A stretch of DNA of 27,839 bases from a virus: positions 1 through 27,839 of the IMG/VR virus record IMGVR_UViG_3300002052_000030, one strand, 5' to 3'. The position numbers and the translations under genes were made by a program. The notes beneath the pieces are model-generated. The model did no database searches, had not been told where the DNA came from, and saw only the letters and a list, made by a program, of their open reading frames with translations. Positions 6,973 through 15,914 of the stretch are shown in pieces. Numbering within the stretch: the first letter of the stretch is position 1; each line of letters starts with the position of its first letter.

Positions 6973-9531
6973 CTACATCCCCAGGCATTCTAAGAGAGTA
7001 TTCCATTTGTCAATATCGGCGGTAATTTCGTCATAAGCCTCTTTTGCATCCATTTTTACCGTCATTTCCTCACCCGTATCGGTCATTATTTTCCTGCTTA
7101 TGGTAACGCCTTCCAGGCCTTCCGGAGTAGGCGCGGCTTTTGGCGCAACTGCCGCTGGAGGTCCGGCCGGCTTGGTAAAATCAGCCGCCTCTAACCAGCC
7201 TTTGAACTGATCGATGGTCATCTCCTGAATGGATAAAATCCGGTCCCACCCAGGTTCATAATTGGCCAGATAGCCAGCCCGCGCCATCGGTTCGGTCATG
7301 AAGCCGACCATGACTTTGTGCTCATCAAAACTGCCGTCGGCTTTAGCCTGGTTCACAATGAAAACTTTATCGCTATCCGTTTGCTCCCCGACGAATACAT
7401 CGACCTGATCGCCGTCTTTCGCTTCCGTGCGCCGGATATAGCCATAATGGCTTTTGAGTTCCCGATCCCAGGCCTTACCGTCTTCGTCTTTTCCTGTCCT
7501 GGTGGATCCTTTCGGGTTCTCGATCGTGATATCCAGGCCTTGCCAGGTTACGTGTCCTTTTTTGTAATTCCCCGCTTCTGCCTGGGCCTCGGTCGGCTCC
7601 GTCTCAATCTCTTGGCCTTCCAGTTCGGCAGTGATTTCGCTCGGACCCGCTTCGGCCGCGCCTTCGATGTCTTCAATGGTTATGGCCTCCCCCGGCCTAC
7701 CGGGTTGCCCGGGTTCTTCGAGTTCCAAATCCGGGCGGCCTTCCCCTGCGCCCGGTCGTACAAGTCCGCCCTCTTCTTCTTCGACATATTGTCCCTCGGG
7801 TGCCGCTTCTCCCAAGCCGATACCTTCTCCTGGAAGAATTTGTCCCTCATCTTCTCGTATCCTGCCGGCATATTCTTCCCCCCTTTCTTCTGCTGCTAAT
7901 TGTTCTCTTAGGCCTTCAGCGGCAGCCGGTGTTTCGGCGGCCCTGTAGGCTAATTCTTCTTCCGTTGCGGCCCGTTCTGCCGCAGTTTGCTCGGACAACC
8001 TTTGCCAGGTATCGAGTAAGTCTTCCCCTTCATAGTATTGCTCGAATACTCTGGCCGATTCTTCTGCCGGGGTGGGCACTCTACGTGCTTCGGCCTGCTG
8101 CGCGGATAAACGCTCCCACATATCAAGGAGCGGCTCTTCTTCTCCTATTCGAACGGATGGATACCCCGTGGGGTATGTGGGCGGCGCGGGAACTTCCGGA
8201 GCTGCAGGAACCGGAGGCGGCGCTTCGGCAAGGGCGGTCAAATCCACCAAATCGACTTCAGGCCTTTCCTTGGTCGTGCCGGGCAAAAGATCCTGCGTTT
8301 CCGTACTGGCGGTTAATCCCGTAATGATCTTATTGATTGCGAGGGCTGTAGGATGATCCGGCGGGATGGCGTCATGGATTTCTTTCAGCTCGCCAAACGT
8401 GAGCCTGCCTTCATGGTAATCATCAAGGATCTGGCGGGTAATCTGATCCGGGGCGCGACCTGCAATAGTGCCTGGTATGGCCATGCCGCCACCCATGAGG
8501 GCACCGGTAAACCCACCTCCAATAGCGGCCTCTAATGCCCCTTCAGTAATGCCTTGTTCCGGATCGGCCAGGTACTTTGTGGCCACGTTACTCATGATCG
8601 TCTCGACAGCGCTCTGGGGCGCCTCTTCGATCAGGCCTTCAGATAAGGCTTCCTGGATGATATTACGCAGGAAATTCTTGGATTCGCCACCAATGATTTT
8701 ACCCATGACGTATCCGGACGGTGCTCCCAATATTCCGGTCGATACGGTCGTGGTGAGCCCGACAAAGGCGCTACCGGCCAATGCCATGATTTTGCGGGCC
8801 AGCTTTTTCTTTCCAGCTTCATCGAGGTTATCGGGCAAGGCATCGTATATTTCCTGGTAAATCGGCATTTCGGCCAGGTCTTCCGGGTTGCGGGCGATCA
8901 AGTCTTCGTAAATCTGGTCCGCATTGGAAATTCCCGCCGTGACACCTTCGCCGATTGCACCGCCGATCATACCGGCTACTCCGGGGCTCATTCCGGCCGA
9001 AATCAAACTACGGGCAATAACCATACCGCCGCCCATGCCCAAAAATGTCATGGGGATCGATTCGGCAGCCATCATGGCTATTTTGGGTACCGCTTCGGCT
9101 GCCGTTACGCCTTCAGGCCCGAGAAACGGTTTTTTCTTTAGTTCCTTGGCTCTTGGAGAAAGGGATTCTTCCCAATATTTCTCGGTTTCCTCGGCTATCT
9201 TGCGGGTTTGTTCTGTTCTGGATGCCTCAGTAAGGAATTCCCCGAGCGCCCCGAGGTCTTCCTCTCGGCCCGTAATGGCCCCGATTGCCTGCAGGCCTTT
9301 CCCGGCAAGATAAGGCATATCCTGTAAGGCCATAATCGGGCGCAAGGTTTTAAGCGCGGTCCCTACCCCTGTAGCAATAGATTTCGGAATATCGCTAATC
9401 CGCATAGGACCGGTCGGTTCCCATTGCCCTTCCCATGGAATTTCGTCAGAAGGGTAGAACTCTTCTTCTTCCTCTTCCTCGTAGGACTCCCAATTACCTT
9501 CCCAGGGGATATCTTCGTAATAGTTCGGCAT
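6973..9531 (-). CDS. Putative internal virion protein with C-terminal pyrophosphatase-like domain, 852 aa
   Basis: Composite protein. The N-terminus has two acidic IPWEG-type repeats (DIPWEGNWE and EIPWEGQWE). Residues about 60-360 alternate helices with Gly/Ala-rich hydrophobic stretches such as GMGGGMVIARSLISAGMS and GGGFTGALMGGGMAIPG, which could insert in membranes. Residues about 400-650 are a Pro/Glu/Gln/Ala-rich linker. Residues about 655-785 match the inorganic-pyrophosphatase-like domain known from phage polyvalent proteins (GHVTWQGLDITIENPKGS, HYGYIRRT, KDGDQVDVFVG, DEHKVMVGF). A short helical tail ends in LLECLGM. Its place after two helical proteins and before fibre genes fits an ejected internal protein. 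That role, and whether the domain hydrolyses pyrophosphate, are inference. Confidence 0.75.
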   Translation of the reverse strand: MPNYYEDIPWEGNWESYEEEEEEEFYPSDEIPWEGQWEPTGPMRISDIPKSIATGVGTALKTLRPIMALQDMPYLAGKGLQAIGAITGREEDLGALGEFLTEASRTEQTRKIAEETEKYWEESLSPRAKELKKKPFLGPEGVTAAEAVPKIAMMAAESIPMTFLGMGGGMVIARSLISAGMSPGVAGMIGGAIGEGVTAGISNADQIYEDLIARNPEDLAEMPIYQEIYDALPDNLDEAGKKKLARKIMALAGSAFVGLTTTVSTGILGAPSGYVMGKIIGGESKNFLRNIIQEALSEGLIEEAPQSAVETIMSNVATKYLADPEQGITEGALEAAIGGGFTGALMGGGMAIPGTIAGRAPDQITRQILDDYHEGRLTFGELKEIHDAIPPDHPTALAINKIITGLTASTETQDLLPGTTKERPEVDLVDLTALAEAPPPVPAAPEVPAPPTYPTGYPSVRIGEEEPLLDMWERLSAQQAEARRVPTPAEESARVFEQYYEGEDLLDTWQRLSEQTAAERAATEEELAYRAAETPAAAEGLREQLAAEERGEEYAGRIREDEGQILPGEGIGLGEAAPEGQYVEEEEGGLVRPGAGEGRPDLELEEPGQPGRPGEAITIEDIEGAAEAGPSEITAELEGQEIETEPTEAQAEAGNYKKGHVTWQGLDITIENPKGSTRTGKDEDGKAWDRELKSHYGYIRRTEAKDGDQVDVFVGEQTDSDKVFIVNQAKADGSFDEHKVMVGFMTEPMARAGYLANYEPGWDRILSIQEMTIDQFKGWLEAADFTKPAGPPAAVAPKAAPTPEGLEGVTISRKIMTDTGEEMTVKMDAKEAYDEITADIDKWNTLLECLGM

Positions 9532-9533
9532 AA

Positions 9534-10772
9534 TTACCTGTTTCCCTGAATTGCACCTCGAGCGACGTAAGTTTCTTCCCTTCCATCAGGGTAACGTCTT
9601 TTCATGAGACGGCCCTGGTTATCGAATAATTCGTAACTGCCATCGGCATACTTTCGAACGGTGTATCCGGTGTTCGGGTCGCGCATGGTTTTGTAGTTTC
9701 GCCTGGATGTTTTGGTCTTTTCCGCTCCTTCTTCGGCTCCGGCCTTGGCTTCTTCTTGCTCGGGCGCTGGCTGCGTTCCGGTCACATTGGCGATATAATC
9801 CTTGGCATAAGTTTCGAAATCGGGCGCTCCTTCTCTTTTCTCGCCTGCAACATTATAGACATCAGGATCGGATTTATATTGCTTCAAGGCGTCTTGCCTA
9901 AGTTTCAGCAAGTCTTTCTCTGTAATGCCGCCTTTGGCTGTTTTCGCGTTGTATTTGACCATTTCCTTGAGAACGTCGGGCGCTACCCAACCCATGAGCC
10001 CTTGCATGAACTCACCGCGATTCGCAAAATATTGAGGGTCTTTCTGGCCGGTATAGTAGACCAGCATACCGTCCGGGTCGTCTGGATTAGGGATAGGATT
10101 CCCCATTTCATCGTAACTTATAGGTGGGGAAAACTGGATATCATCGATGTAGCTATTCTCGTCGCCGTGCTTATCGAAAAACTGCAGGATGGCGTCTTTG
10201 TTCTTGTTGGCAAGACCCCACTGAGCGATAGAATAATCCTTGCGAAGTTCCTGCTCGTTTTCCTTCATGGTTGTTTCTTTGCGGCCTTTCTCCCTGGTGT
10301 AAGCGCCGGCCGCTTCCGCTTCCGTCTGGGCCCGCTCTGCTACATCTTGAGCGCGGCCTTTGATTGCCATTTCCTGTGGAAAGGCCACGTCTTTCATGTA
10401 CCGGGCCTGCGCCTGATTCATACGTTCCTGATAGCGCGTGTTAATGCCTTCGCGTTCGGATTCAATCGCCTCTCTTTCTTTAACGGCCATTTCGCGTTCT
10501 CTGATATCCATTTCACGCTGTTTCAAGGATAATTCAGCCGCTCCTTCTGCAATGTCTGCCGCAGACGGTCTTCCTACGGCCCTACCCGCTGAAGACCGGC
10601 CTCCACGAATTACCCGGCTTGCACCGAATAATCCTGGCAACTGAGGGGCGACCCGCCCCCTGGCCGCCATTTCACGAAGCATAGGAACGACCTGGTAAGG
10701 GTTGCCGAGCGCGCCCGGATCATACCGGATTGCGTTTGCCCGTCCTGCCGCGAGTGCTTGCGATATCGCCAT
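9534..10772 (-). CDS. Putative internal virion protein with long charged coiled coil, 412 aa
   Basis: The start is ATG at 10772 (MAISQALAAGRANAIRYDPG): GGAGG lies eight bases before it and the upstream gene stops two bases earlier. An in-frame ATG 13 codons upstream would lie inside the upstream gene and has no better site. Residues about 85-165 are very rich in Arg, Glu, Met and Gln (REMDIREREMAVKEREAIE) and should form a long coiled coil. The C-terminus repeats short Asp/Gly/Tyr segments (YTVRKYADGSYELFDNQGR). It sits between two other helical proteins where podoviruses carry internal core or ejection proteins. No recognised domain, so the role is inferred from position. Confidence 0.65.
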   Translation of the reverse strand: MAISQALAAGRANAIRYDPGALGNPYQVVPMLREMAARGRVAPQLPGLFGASRVIRGGRSSAGRAVGRPSAADIAEGAAELSLKQREMDIREREMAVKEREAIESEREGINTRYQERMNQAQARYMKDVAFPQEMAIKGRAQDVAERAQTEAEAAGAYTREKGRKETTMKENEQELRKDYSIAQWGLANKNKDAILQFFDKHGDENSYIDDIQFSPPISYDEMGNPIPNPDDPDGMLVYYTGQKDPQYFANRGEFMQGLMGWVAPDVLKEMVKYNAKTAKGGITEKDLLKLRQDALKQYKSDPDVYNVAGEKREGAPDFETYAKDYIANVTGTQPAPEQEEAKAGAEEGAEKTKTSRRNYKTMRDPNTGYTVRKYADGSYELFDNQGRLMKRRYPDGREETYVARGAIQGNR

Positions 10773-10773
10773 C

Positions 10774-11751
10774 TTATTGTCCTCCTGCCAAGTAATACCC
10801 GGCAAAGTCACCGAGTGGATTTAGGATCGACTGTGCATAACTGCCTGCTATGTTGCCGATCGCTTGAGCCCTGCCTGTTTTGCTGACCTGTTCCGCTATT
10901 CCGATATCCGCTATTGTTTTCGCTATATCCGTCTGCGCCCCGAGAAATCCCGATGAACGATCGGATATGGCTTTCATGATATTGGCGAATACGGTCGGAT
11001 CAAAAGCCTCCATGGCACCGAGAGCCGTTCCTTGGACTCTCTCTTTTTCGAGCTGACGCGCTTGATTCATGGCCCCAATGACATTTTTAGATTCTTCGAG
11101 AGCCGTCCTCCTAGTGAGTGCCCCGAATTTTCCAGAGGACGGATCGATTCCGTAGGATAGGGCTTCCCTGGCAATGTCTTCTCTCGTTTTAGCGGCCTCC
11201 TGCCTGGCCTGAATACCCGCCTCTGCCGCGACACCTTCGTAATCCGGGGTAGTCAACTGCTTAATGAGGTCTGCCATTTGCTGCCTTTCCTGAATAGTCC
11301 CTGACAATGCGGAAGCGATTTCCGTGTCGAGCCCGCCGTATGACTTCTGCCATTCGGCGTACTGCGTCTGGATTTGAGACAACAAATTATTGAGCATATC
11401 AGTGGTTCCGGAAGGTTGGCCATACGTTGTCGTCGGCTGATCAAGCGCATTCAAGGCACGGTTGAAGATGTTCTTTACGTCACTCATGCTGCTTGTCCAG
11501 GCTTTCAGGAAATTATTGCCCAACTCGGTAGACCTGGACGCCCTTTGCTTTTCGATCTCCCAGGCTTGTTGTTGTTGCTGAAGCTGAAATTGGGCCGTTT
11601 TGAGCTGCGTTTGCCCGAAACTCAAGGCAAGGTCTTCGGCCGTTAATGCCGGGCTACGGTTTCGACCCCTTTCCCACACGCTTTGACCGGATCTTGCCAT
11701 TTTTTGCTTCAACTGCATATATCCCATTGCTGAACGCGGCATTAAAGCCAT
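10774..11751 (-). CDS. Putative internal virion / DNA ejection protein, 325 aa
   Basis: Helical protein rich in Gln and Ala (QTQLKTAQFQLQQQQQAW near the start). The central motif ALSYGIDPSSGKFGAL followed by a long helix recalls phage internal virion proteins, many of which carry a Y-G-hydrophobic-[ND]-P-x-S-x-[RK]-F motif; this is recognition from memory, not a search. The C-terminus is Ala/Gly-rich and ends GYYLAGGQ. GGGAGGG lies seven bases before the ATG. It is the first of three consecutive helical genes after the tail proteins, suggesting an ejection set analogous to T7 gp14-16. Confidence 0.65.
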   Translation of the reverse strand: MALMPRSAMGYMQLKQKMARSGQSVWERGRNRSPALTAEDLALSFGQTQLKTAQFQLQQQQQAWEIEKQRASRSTELGNNFLKAWTSSMSDVKNIFNRALNALDQPTTTYGQPSGTTDMLNNLLSQIQTQYAEWQKSYGGLDTEIASALSGTIQERQQMADLIKQLTTPDYEGVAAEAGIQARQEAAKTREDIAREALSYGIDPSSGKFGALTRRTALEESKNVIGAMNQARQLEKERVQGTALGAMEAFDPTVFANIMKAISDRSSGFLGAQTDIAKTIADIGIAEQVSKTGRAQAIGNIAGSYAQSILNPLGDFAGYYLAGGQ

Positions 11752-11754
11752 TGT

Positions 11755-12288
11755 TTAACCCTCCCGTGCCTTATCTTCTTCCATGAGCTCTCTCATGGAT
11801 GTTGCCATATCGAAACGGCGAACTCGTACATTACCTATGATTTCCACTTCCCAGGACCGGCCGCGATAGCCCTGGTCGATCCTGAACGGTATTCCGTTCG
11901 CATAAACGTCTTTTGTAAATTTCAAGGTGCCATCGGCATAAATCTTTACAGTCATATTGAAAGCGCCCGAATAAGCCGCCGGCGCCGTGACGTCCAAAAG
12001 TTCATCCCCATTGATCGGAATGCTCTCCCCGATTGGATCTTCGCCAACTGCGCCCCCCATGGAAAAGGCATCGATTAGCAGGCCGTTCTGCCTGATCGTG
12101 TCGTAATAATCCTGTAAATTGTCATAATAACCCGATCGATCGCCAACGTCCGCAATGAGCCGAGCGCAAGAAAATGTCATGCGCCTCGGGAGCAAGATTT
12201 TTCCGCTTTTCCAGGTAAAATTCGACCCGAAAGGCTGCGTATCGTCTCCCTCCCATTCATAGATATATGTCTCGTAAGCAGTTGACAT
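11755..12288 (-). CDS. Tail-associated structural protein of unknown function, 177 aa
   Basis: Beta-rich protein starting MSTAYETYIYEWEGDDTQPF and ending RELMEEDKAREG. The middle (TVKIYADGTLKFTKDVYANGIPFRI, shown here as TVKIYADG and FTKDVYANG) and the segment SWEVEIIGNVRVRRFDMATS look like beta strands leading to a C-terminal helix. It lies one base after the nozzle-like gene, whose last codons provide GAGAAGAG as a weak ribosome site, so coupling is likely. In similar phage clusters a small beta protein follows the nozzle gene; I would place it at the tail tip, without firm evidence. Confidence 0.6.
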   Translation of the reverse strand: MSTAYETYIYEWEGDDTQPFGSNFTWKSGKILLPRRMTFSCARLIADVGDRSGYYDNLQDYYDTIRQNGLLIDAFSMGGAVGEDPIGESIPINGDELLDVTAPAAYSGAFNMTVKIYADGTLKFTKDVYANGIPFRIDQGYRGRSWEVEIIGNVRVRRFDMATSMRELMEEDKAREG

Positions 12289-12289
12289 T

Positions 12290-14329
12290 TTAACTCTTCT
12301 CTAACAACAGTTTGTAAGACAGTTCTCCGTCCGGTACGAAAGGAAACTCTAAGCCCGTATCATCGGCATTGTACGACCCGGTTGACGGATCGACGTACAC
12401 GCCGTTGATTGTAGCCGTAGGATCGTCAACCCAAGCCGACCCGATACTGAATCCAAGGTAATTTCCCCATCCGATATCCACCGTGTCACCGGCATCGGCG
12501 CCCGTAATCGAATCTACGGTTATCGAATCAATGGAACTGAAACATTTTTCCCCGTCATGCGATCCGGCTGCCGTTGCGGTAAAAACTTCCGTCTGGGACG
12601 CCGTTCCGTCTGCCAGGGTACCGGTCACCGTGACTTGAAGGACCGTCAAAGAGGCGTTTGCGTCGGTGATCGTGAGCACTATATTGCGTGGAACATCGGG
12701 ATCGTCCACATTCGCCATGGATCCAGTGCCGCCCGTAAGGTCGTACTGATCAGCCTTGCCGCTTGTGCTATATGCTTCCGGCGTATCCCATTCCTCGAGG
12801 GAATAAGCGTCTGTGTCCCATTCATTCGTAATGGCATAATACAGTATGTCAGTAGGAGGGTAATTGTAGACCGCCTGGGAATAGAGATCGAGCGTCGTGA
12901 AATCTCCCGTTTCGAGATCCATAATGATGCAACCGTTGACCGATCCGCTTTCGTACCAGAACCCGAAATATCGGCTTCCATGGATTTCGCTCACCATAGA
13001 GGACGGAGCGTAACCGTCAAGCCACTGATAAGCCGACAGGTGATTCTTGGTGAGATTAGCCACGGCACCTGACGAATTAACGATCGCCAGGCCGACTTTG
13101 GACGGATAAACAAGGCCGTCCTTCCAGCGCACGGTTCCTTTTGAGCTTACGCAGGCATAATCTGCCGGAAGGGGCACGACAGAAAGGGATCCTGGCGTAT
13201 TTCCTATAACCAGGTAAGGCCTTTCGGTAGTTGTCACAACGGCGATTTCCGGGCTGTCTGAAGACAGGTACGCGCCTACTCCGGCAATCGATACGATCGT
13301 GTCGGCCAGGGTTTCGACATATCCGGTCGGCCATGCCCACGGTTTGTAAGGCTCGCAGACATAAAGATCCTTCCCGACGAATCCGAGCAGAATGCCGTTG
13401 CCCATGTATGCAAGTCCCGACAACCCGTCAGGTGGCGGGTCGTACTCTTCGGTCACGATATCTGCGCCCGTGTCGGCAAGATCGAAAGTGTCATTGTAGG
13501 TAGTCGCCGTGGATGCTATCTGCGCCAGATATTGATAGGTTACAGTCGCACCGCCAGTGGCGGCCCGGTAGATATTCTTATGGGTAATATTGTTCTCGTA
13601 ACACCGCCATGTCACGCCGCCATCAGTCTGATCCGCGTCAATCAACTCTCTCCATGTCGGCTCGCTGACAGCCGAAGTGCCTGCAACTACACATTTATAG
13701 ATATAATCGCCACCCTCATCAGCGGTCGGATAAACGAAATCCCCCACCGAGTAAGCCGTAGACGCTTCCCAAATCATGGTAATATTGGTCAGGTTGACCG
13801 TTTGGCCTTCCATAGGGTCAACGATATTTGATGCTGGCGATGGAAGGGATTCTTCGTTCCAGGATGATAAAACCGTCCAGACGTAGGCCACATCAGTAGT
13901 ATCGCCGGCGCCGCCGGCGCCTTTCGCTGCAGTCATGGCGTCTTTCGGGCTAGGCAGGGCGAGCGGATAAAAGTTTCTCGGGTAAGGCCCGAAATTGAGG
14001 CCGCCGGTCGTTGCTTCGGATTCATTCGTCTTTTTGGGGATGCCGTCTCCGGTATAGTAAACCTTGTTTGCCGTATCGGCTGCGACCGGCCCTTTGACCA
14101 GGTTTACCTCGGCAGAAAAGAGGAACCAATAAGAACCTTCATAAAGATAAATCGTGATTGTGTCGTCTATCGTGATCAGGGAATGATATTCTACGGCTAC
14201 TTCGAACCAGGGAATGATATGGCCACTTTCCAGGTTACAGTTTTCAGCCGTCTGGGATTGATTGAAAGGCAAGAGTTCCGGACCTATCTTGGGAAAGATC
14301 CCTTTAAAGTCTTTGATCGTTAAGCGCAT
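12290..14329 (-). CDS. Nozzle-like (tail tubular B-type) protein with inserted accessory domains, 679 aa
   Basis: The N-terminus (IKDFKGIFPKIGPELLPF, then a Gln/Asn segment and CNLESGHIIPWFE) has the layout of podovirus nozzle or tail tubular B proteins, in which an early Q...N..L..G...P motif leads into a beta-propeller-like body. Residues about 185-246 hold an inserted module (WEASTAYSVGDFVYP ... YIYKCVVAGTSAVSEPTW ... DGGVTWRC) that I recognise as a small carbohydrate-binding-like domain common in phage structural proteins. Residues about 553-625 contain a second beta module (VTGTLADGTASQTEVFTATA ... VDIGWGNYLG). It follows the adaptors and fibre genes. Assignment as nozzle is by pattern and position; a generic propeller-type tail protein is the alternative. 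Confidence 0.65.
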   Translation of the reverse strand: MRLTIKDFKGIFPKIGPELLPFNQSQTAENCNLESGHIIPWFEVAVEYHSLITIDDTITIYLYEGSYWFLFSAEVNLVKGPVAADTANKVYYTGDGIPKKTNESEATTGGLNFGPYPRNFYPLALPSPKDAMTAAKGAGGAGDTTDVAYVWTVLSSWNEESLPSPASNIVDPMEGQTVNLTNITMIWEASTAYSVGDFVYPTADEGGDYIYKCVVAGTSAVSEPTWRELIDADQTDGGVTWRCYENNITHKNIYRAATGGATVTYQYLAQIASTATTYNDTFDLADTGADIVTEEYDPPPDGLSGLAYMGNGILLGFVGKDLYVCEPYKPWAWPTGYVETLADTIVSIAGVGAYLSSDSPEIAVVTTTERPYLVIGNTPGSLSVVPLPADYACVSSKGTVRWKDGLVYPSKVGLAIVNSSGAVANLTKNHLSAYQWLDGYAPSSMVSEIHGSRYFGFWYESGSVNGCIIMDLETGDFTTLDLYSQAVYNYPPTDILYYAITNEWDTDAYSLEEWDTPEAYSTSGKADQYDLTGGTGSMANVDDPDVPRNIVLTITDANASLTVLQVTVTGTLADGTASQTEVFTATAAGSHDGEKCFSSIDSITVDSITGADAGDTVDIGWGNYLGFSIGSAWVDDPTATINGVYVDPSTGSYNADDTGLEFPFVPDGELSYKLLLEKS

Positions 14330-14340
14330 TTACGGTCCCA

Positions 14341-15486
14341 TTATGTTGTATATTCGATCATAAGGCGCGGACGCCAGGCCACGGTTGATTCATCAGCAAA
14401 ATAATGAGTAAAATAGGCATCATATCCTATTGTCGGTGCATTGCCCAAAACATCATAATAGTAATCCCGCAAACAGAACATGGCCACACCGGAAGCATCC
14501 GCTACTGACTGCAAGTAAGCCAACCCGGCTGCAGAAAAACTGTCAGAAGTAACATATTGAGTTCCGGCCAGGGCGCCTTGCCCAATATAACTAAAATCGC
14601 CCAAACCATAATCCAGGGTACAGAACAAGTCGGCTTCAAATTCATCAAAATCCCCGACTGCGAGGGGATCGGTTTGAGTTCCTTCATAGACGTTGACTTG
14701 TTGCGCGTTCGAACTTTCGCTGCAATTTCTTCCGAATACGGTCAGCATGGCATCAATTATGGTTGAGCCTGGCCCTCCGATTGCCGATAAGTCGAAATAA
14801 AGGTACGAACGATTCAAGTAATACCAATCCGTTCCGTTTACCCCGGCCCAAATCGTAGGGTTTCCTATGGTTGTAGAATCATACGCGACATCCGCTGCGG
14901 CCCTTGCCACAGTGGCGGCCCAACCGGAAGCATAAGCCTCAAACGTGAAAAGGTAACCGTCTGCCGCGTCCGGTTCGAAAAATTCCACATCATCCCCCCA
15001 ATCACACAGTTCTCCGGCAATAAGCGCCCAGGTCGTCCCGCCTACATTTTTCCACCACCTCATTTCGCAATCGTAAATATTGGATTGGTAGATTTCTTCC
15101 CCTGGATAATTAGCCGACAAAATACCGTTCGGATTGTAGGCAATCGAGCGATTGCTCCCTTTCTGAAAGAAAGTGTCCAGGTTTCCGGCTGTTAAGCGTT
15201 GAACCAGGACCGATCCGGCAGGCCACGCAACATTGCTGGTTCCTTCCTGGCTGCGCGCTATCGTAAATGTATTGCCGCTTATGGCCGTTATTTTAACGAT
15301 TTCGATCGCTTTAGTCGGGTCGGTTAGGGTTGCGTATACGGCACCGGTTTGATTGTTGACCGCATTAATGAACCTCTGGGCACCACCAGGTTCGACATAA
15401 CAGGTCGTTGCGGTTGCGCTGATCGCTGCGGAAAGAAAGGCGACCGCCTTTGGCTGGCAAAATCTATGAACCGTATTAGCCGTCAT
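14341..15486 (-). CDS. Fibre/spike protein with C-terminal beta-sandwich domain, 381 aa
   Basis: Two parts. Residues 1 to about 150 form a virion-anchor-like region (early beta repeats, then FFQKGSNRSIAYNPNGIL and YPGEEIYQSNIY) that is clearly related to the neighbouring 143-residue protein. Residues about 165-381 form a separate domain (NRSYLYFDLSAIG ... INA-type strands ... QVNVYEGTQTDPLA ... RPRLMIEYTT) resembling DNRLRE-type beta-sandwich domains of surface proteins. That suggests binding to the host surface or a glycan. Its ATG overlaps the upstream stop by four bases. No catalytic motif is visible. Confidence 0.65.
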   Translation of the reverse strand: MTANTVHRFCQPKAVAFLSAAISATATTCYVEPGGAQRFINAVNNQTGAVYATLTDPTKAIEIVKITAISGNTFTIARSQEGTSNVAWPAGSVLVQRLTAGNLDTFFQKGSNRSIAYNPNGILSANYPGEEIYQSNIYDCEMRWWKNVGGTTWALIAGELCDWGDDVEFFEPDAADGYLFTFEAYASGWAATVARAAADVAYDSTTIGNPTIWAGVNGTDWYYLNRSYLYFDLSAIGGPGSTIIDAMLTVFGRNCSESSNAQQVNVYEGTQTDPLAVGDFDEFEADLFCTLDYGLGDFSYIGQGALAGTQYVTSDSFSAAGLAYLQSVADASGVAMFCLRDYYYDVLGNAPTIGYDAYFTHYFADESTVAWRPRLMIEYTT

Positions 15487-15914
15487 GAGTTCAAGGCCTT
15501 CCAGGTCGTTCCGGTACAGTGCTTGTACCAGATTTGAGCTACCGTATCGTAAACCTCTTCACCGAAGTAACTTGCCGCCAGGGAACCATCAGGGCTGGTG
15601 GAGACTTCACGATTCGTACCTTTTTGAAAGAATGAGCTTAAAATTGTATTATTGAGGGCAAGCATCACAGAAGCCCCTATCGAAAACGACTGAGGGCTTC
15701 CGGACCTGGTTATGCTCGAAAATGTGTTGCTTGATCTGCCGGCTACCAACATCCATTCGGCGGTACTGCCTTCCTCGACGTAAATGTAAAAGGCCTCGCC
15801 GGTTCCCGGGGAAGGGAAACCACTGCCGTCGGCCACGTCGAATGACGTGTCTCCCGTCCCGACGGCTTCAGCAAGTGTGGTTTCCGCATTGTTTTCAAAT
15901 AGGTAAATTGTCAT
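15483..15914 (-). CDS. Short fibre-anchor-like protein, paralogue of the N-terminus of the next gene, 143 aa
   Basis: Beta-rich small protein: ETTLAEAVGTGDTSFDVADG, then EWMLVAGRSSNTFSSITRSG, then FFQKGTNREVSTSPDGSLAA and SYFGEEVYDTVAQIWYKHCT. The second half aligns by eye with residues 105-160 of the downstream 381-residue protein, sharing FFQKG-[ST]-NR, PDG/PNG and GEE-[VI]-Y. It lacks any long C-terminal receptor domain. ATGA overlaps join it to genes on both sides. Likely a virion-attachment module that works with, or arose by duplication from, its neighbour. Confidence 0.65.
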   Translation of the reverse strand: MTIYLFENNAETTLAEAVGTGDTSFDVADGSGFPSPGTGEAFYIYVEEGSTAEWMLVAGRSSNTFSSITRSGSPQSFSIGASVMLALNNTILSSFFQKGTNREVSTSPDGSLAASYFGEEVYDTVAQIWYKHCTGTTWKALNS

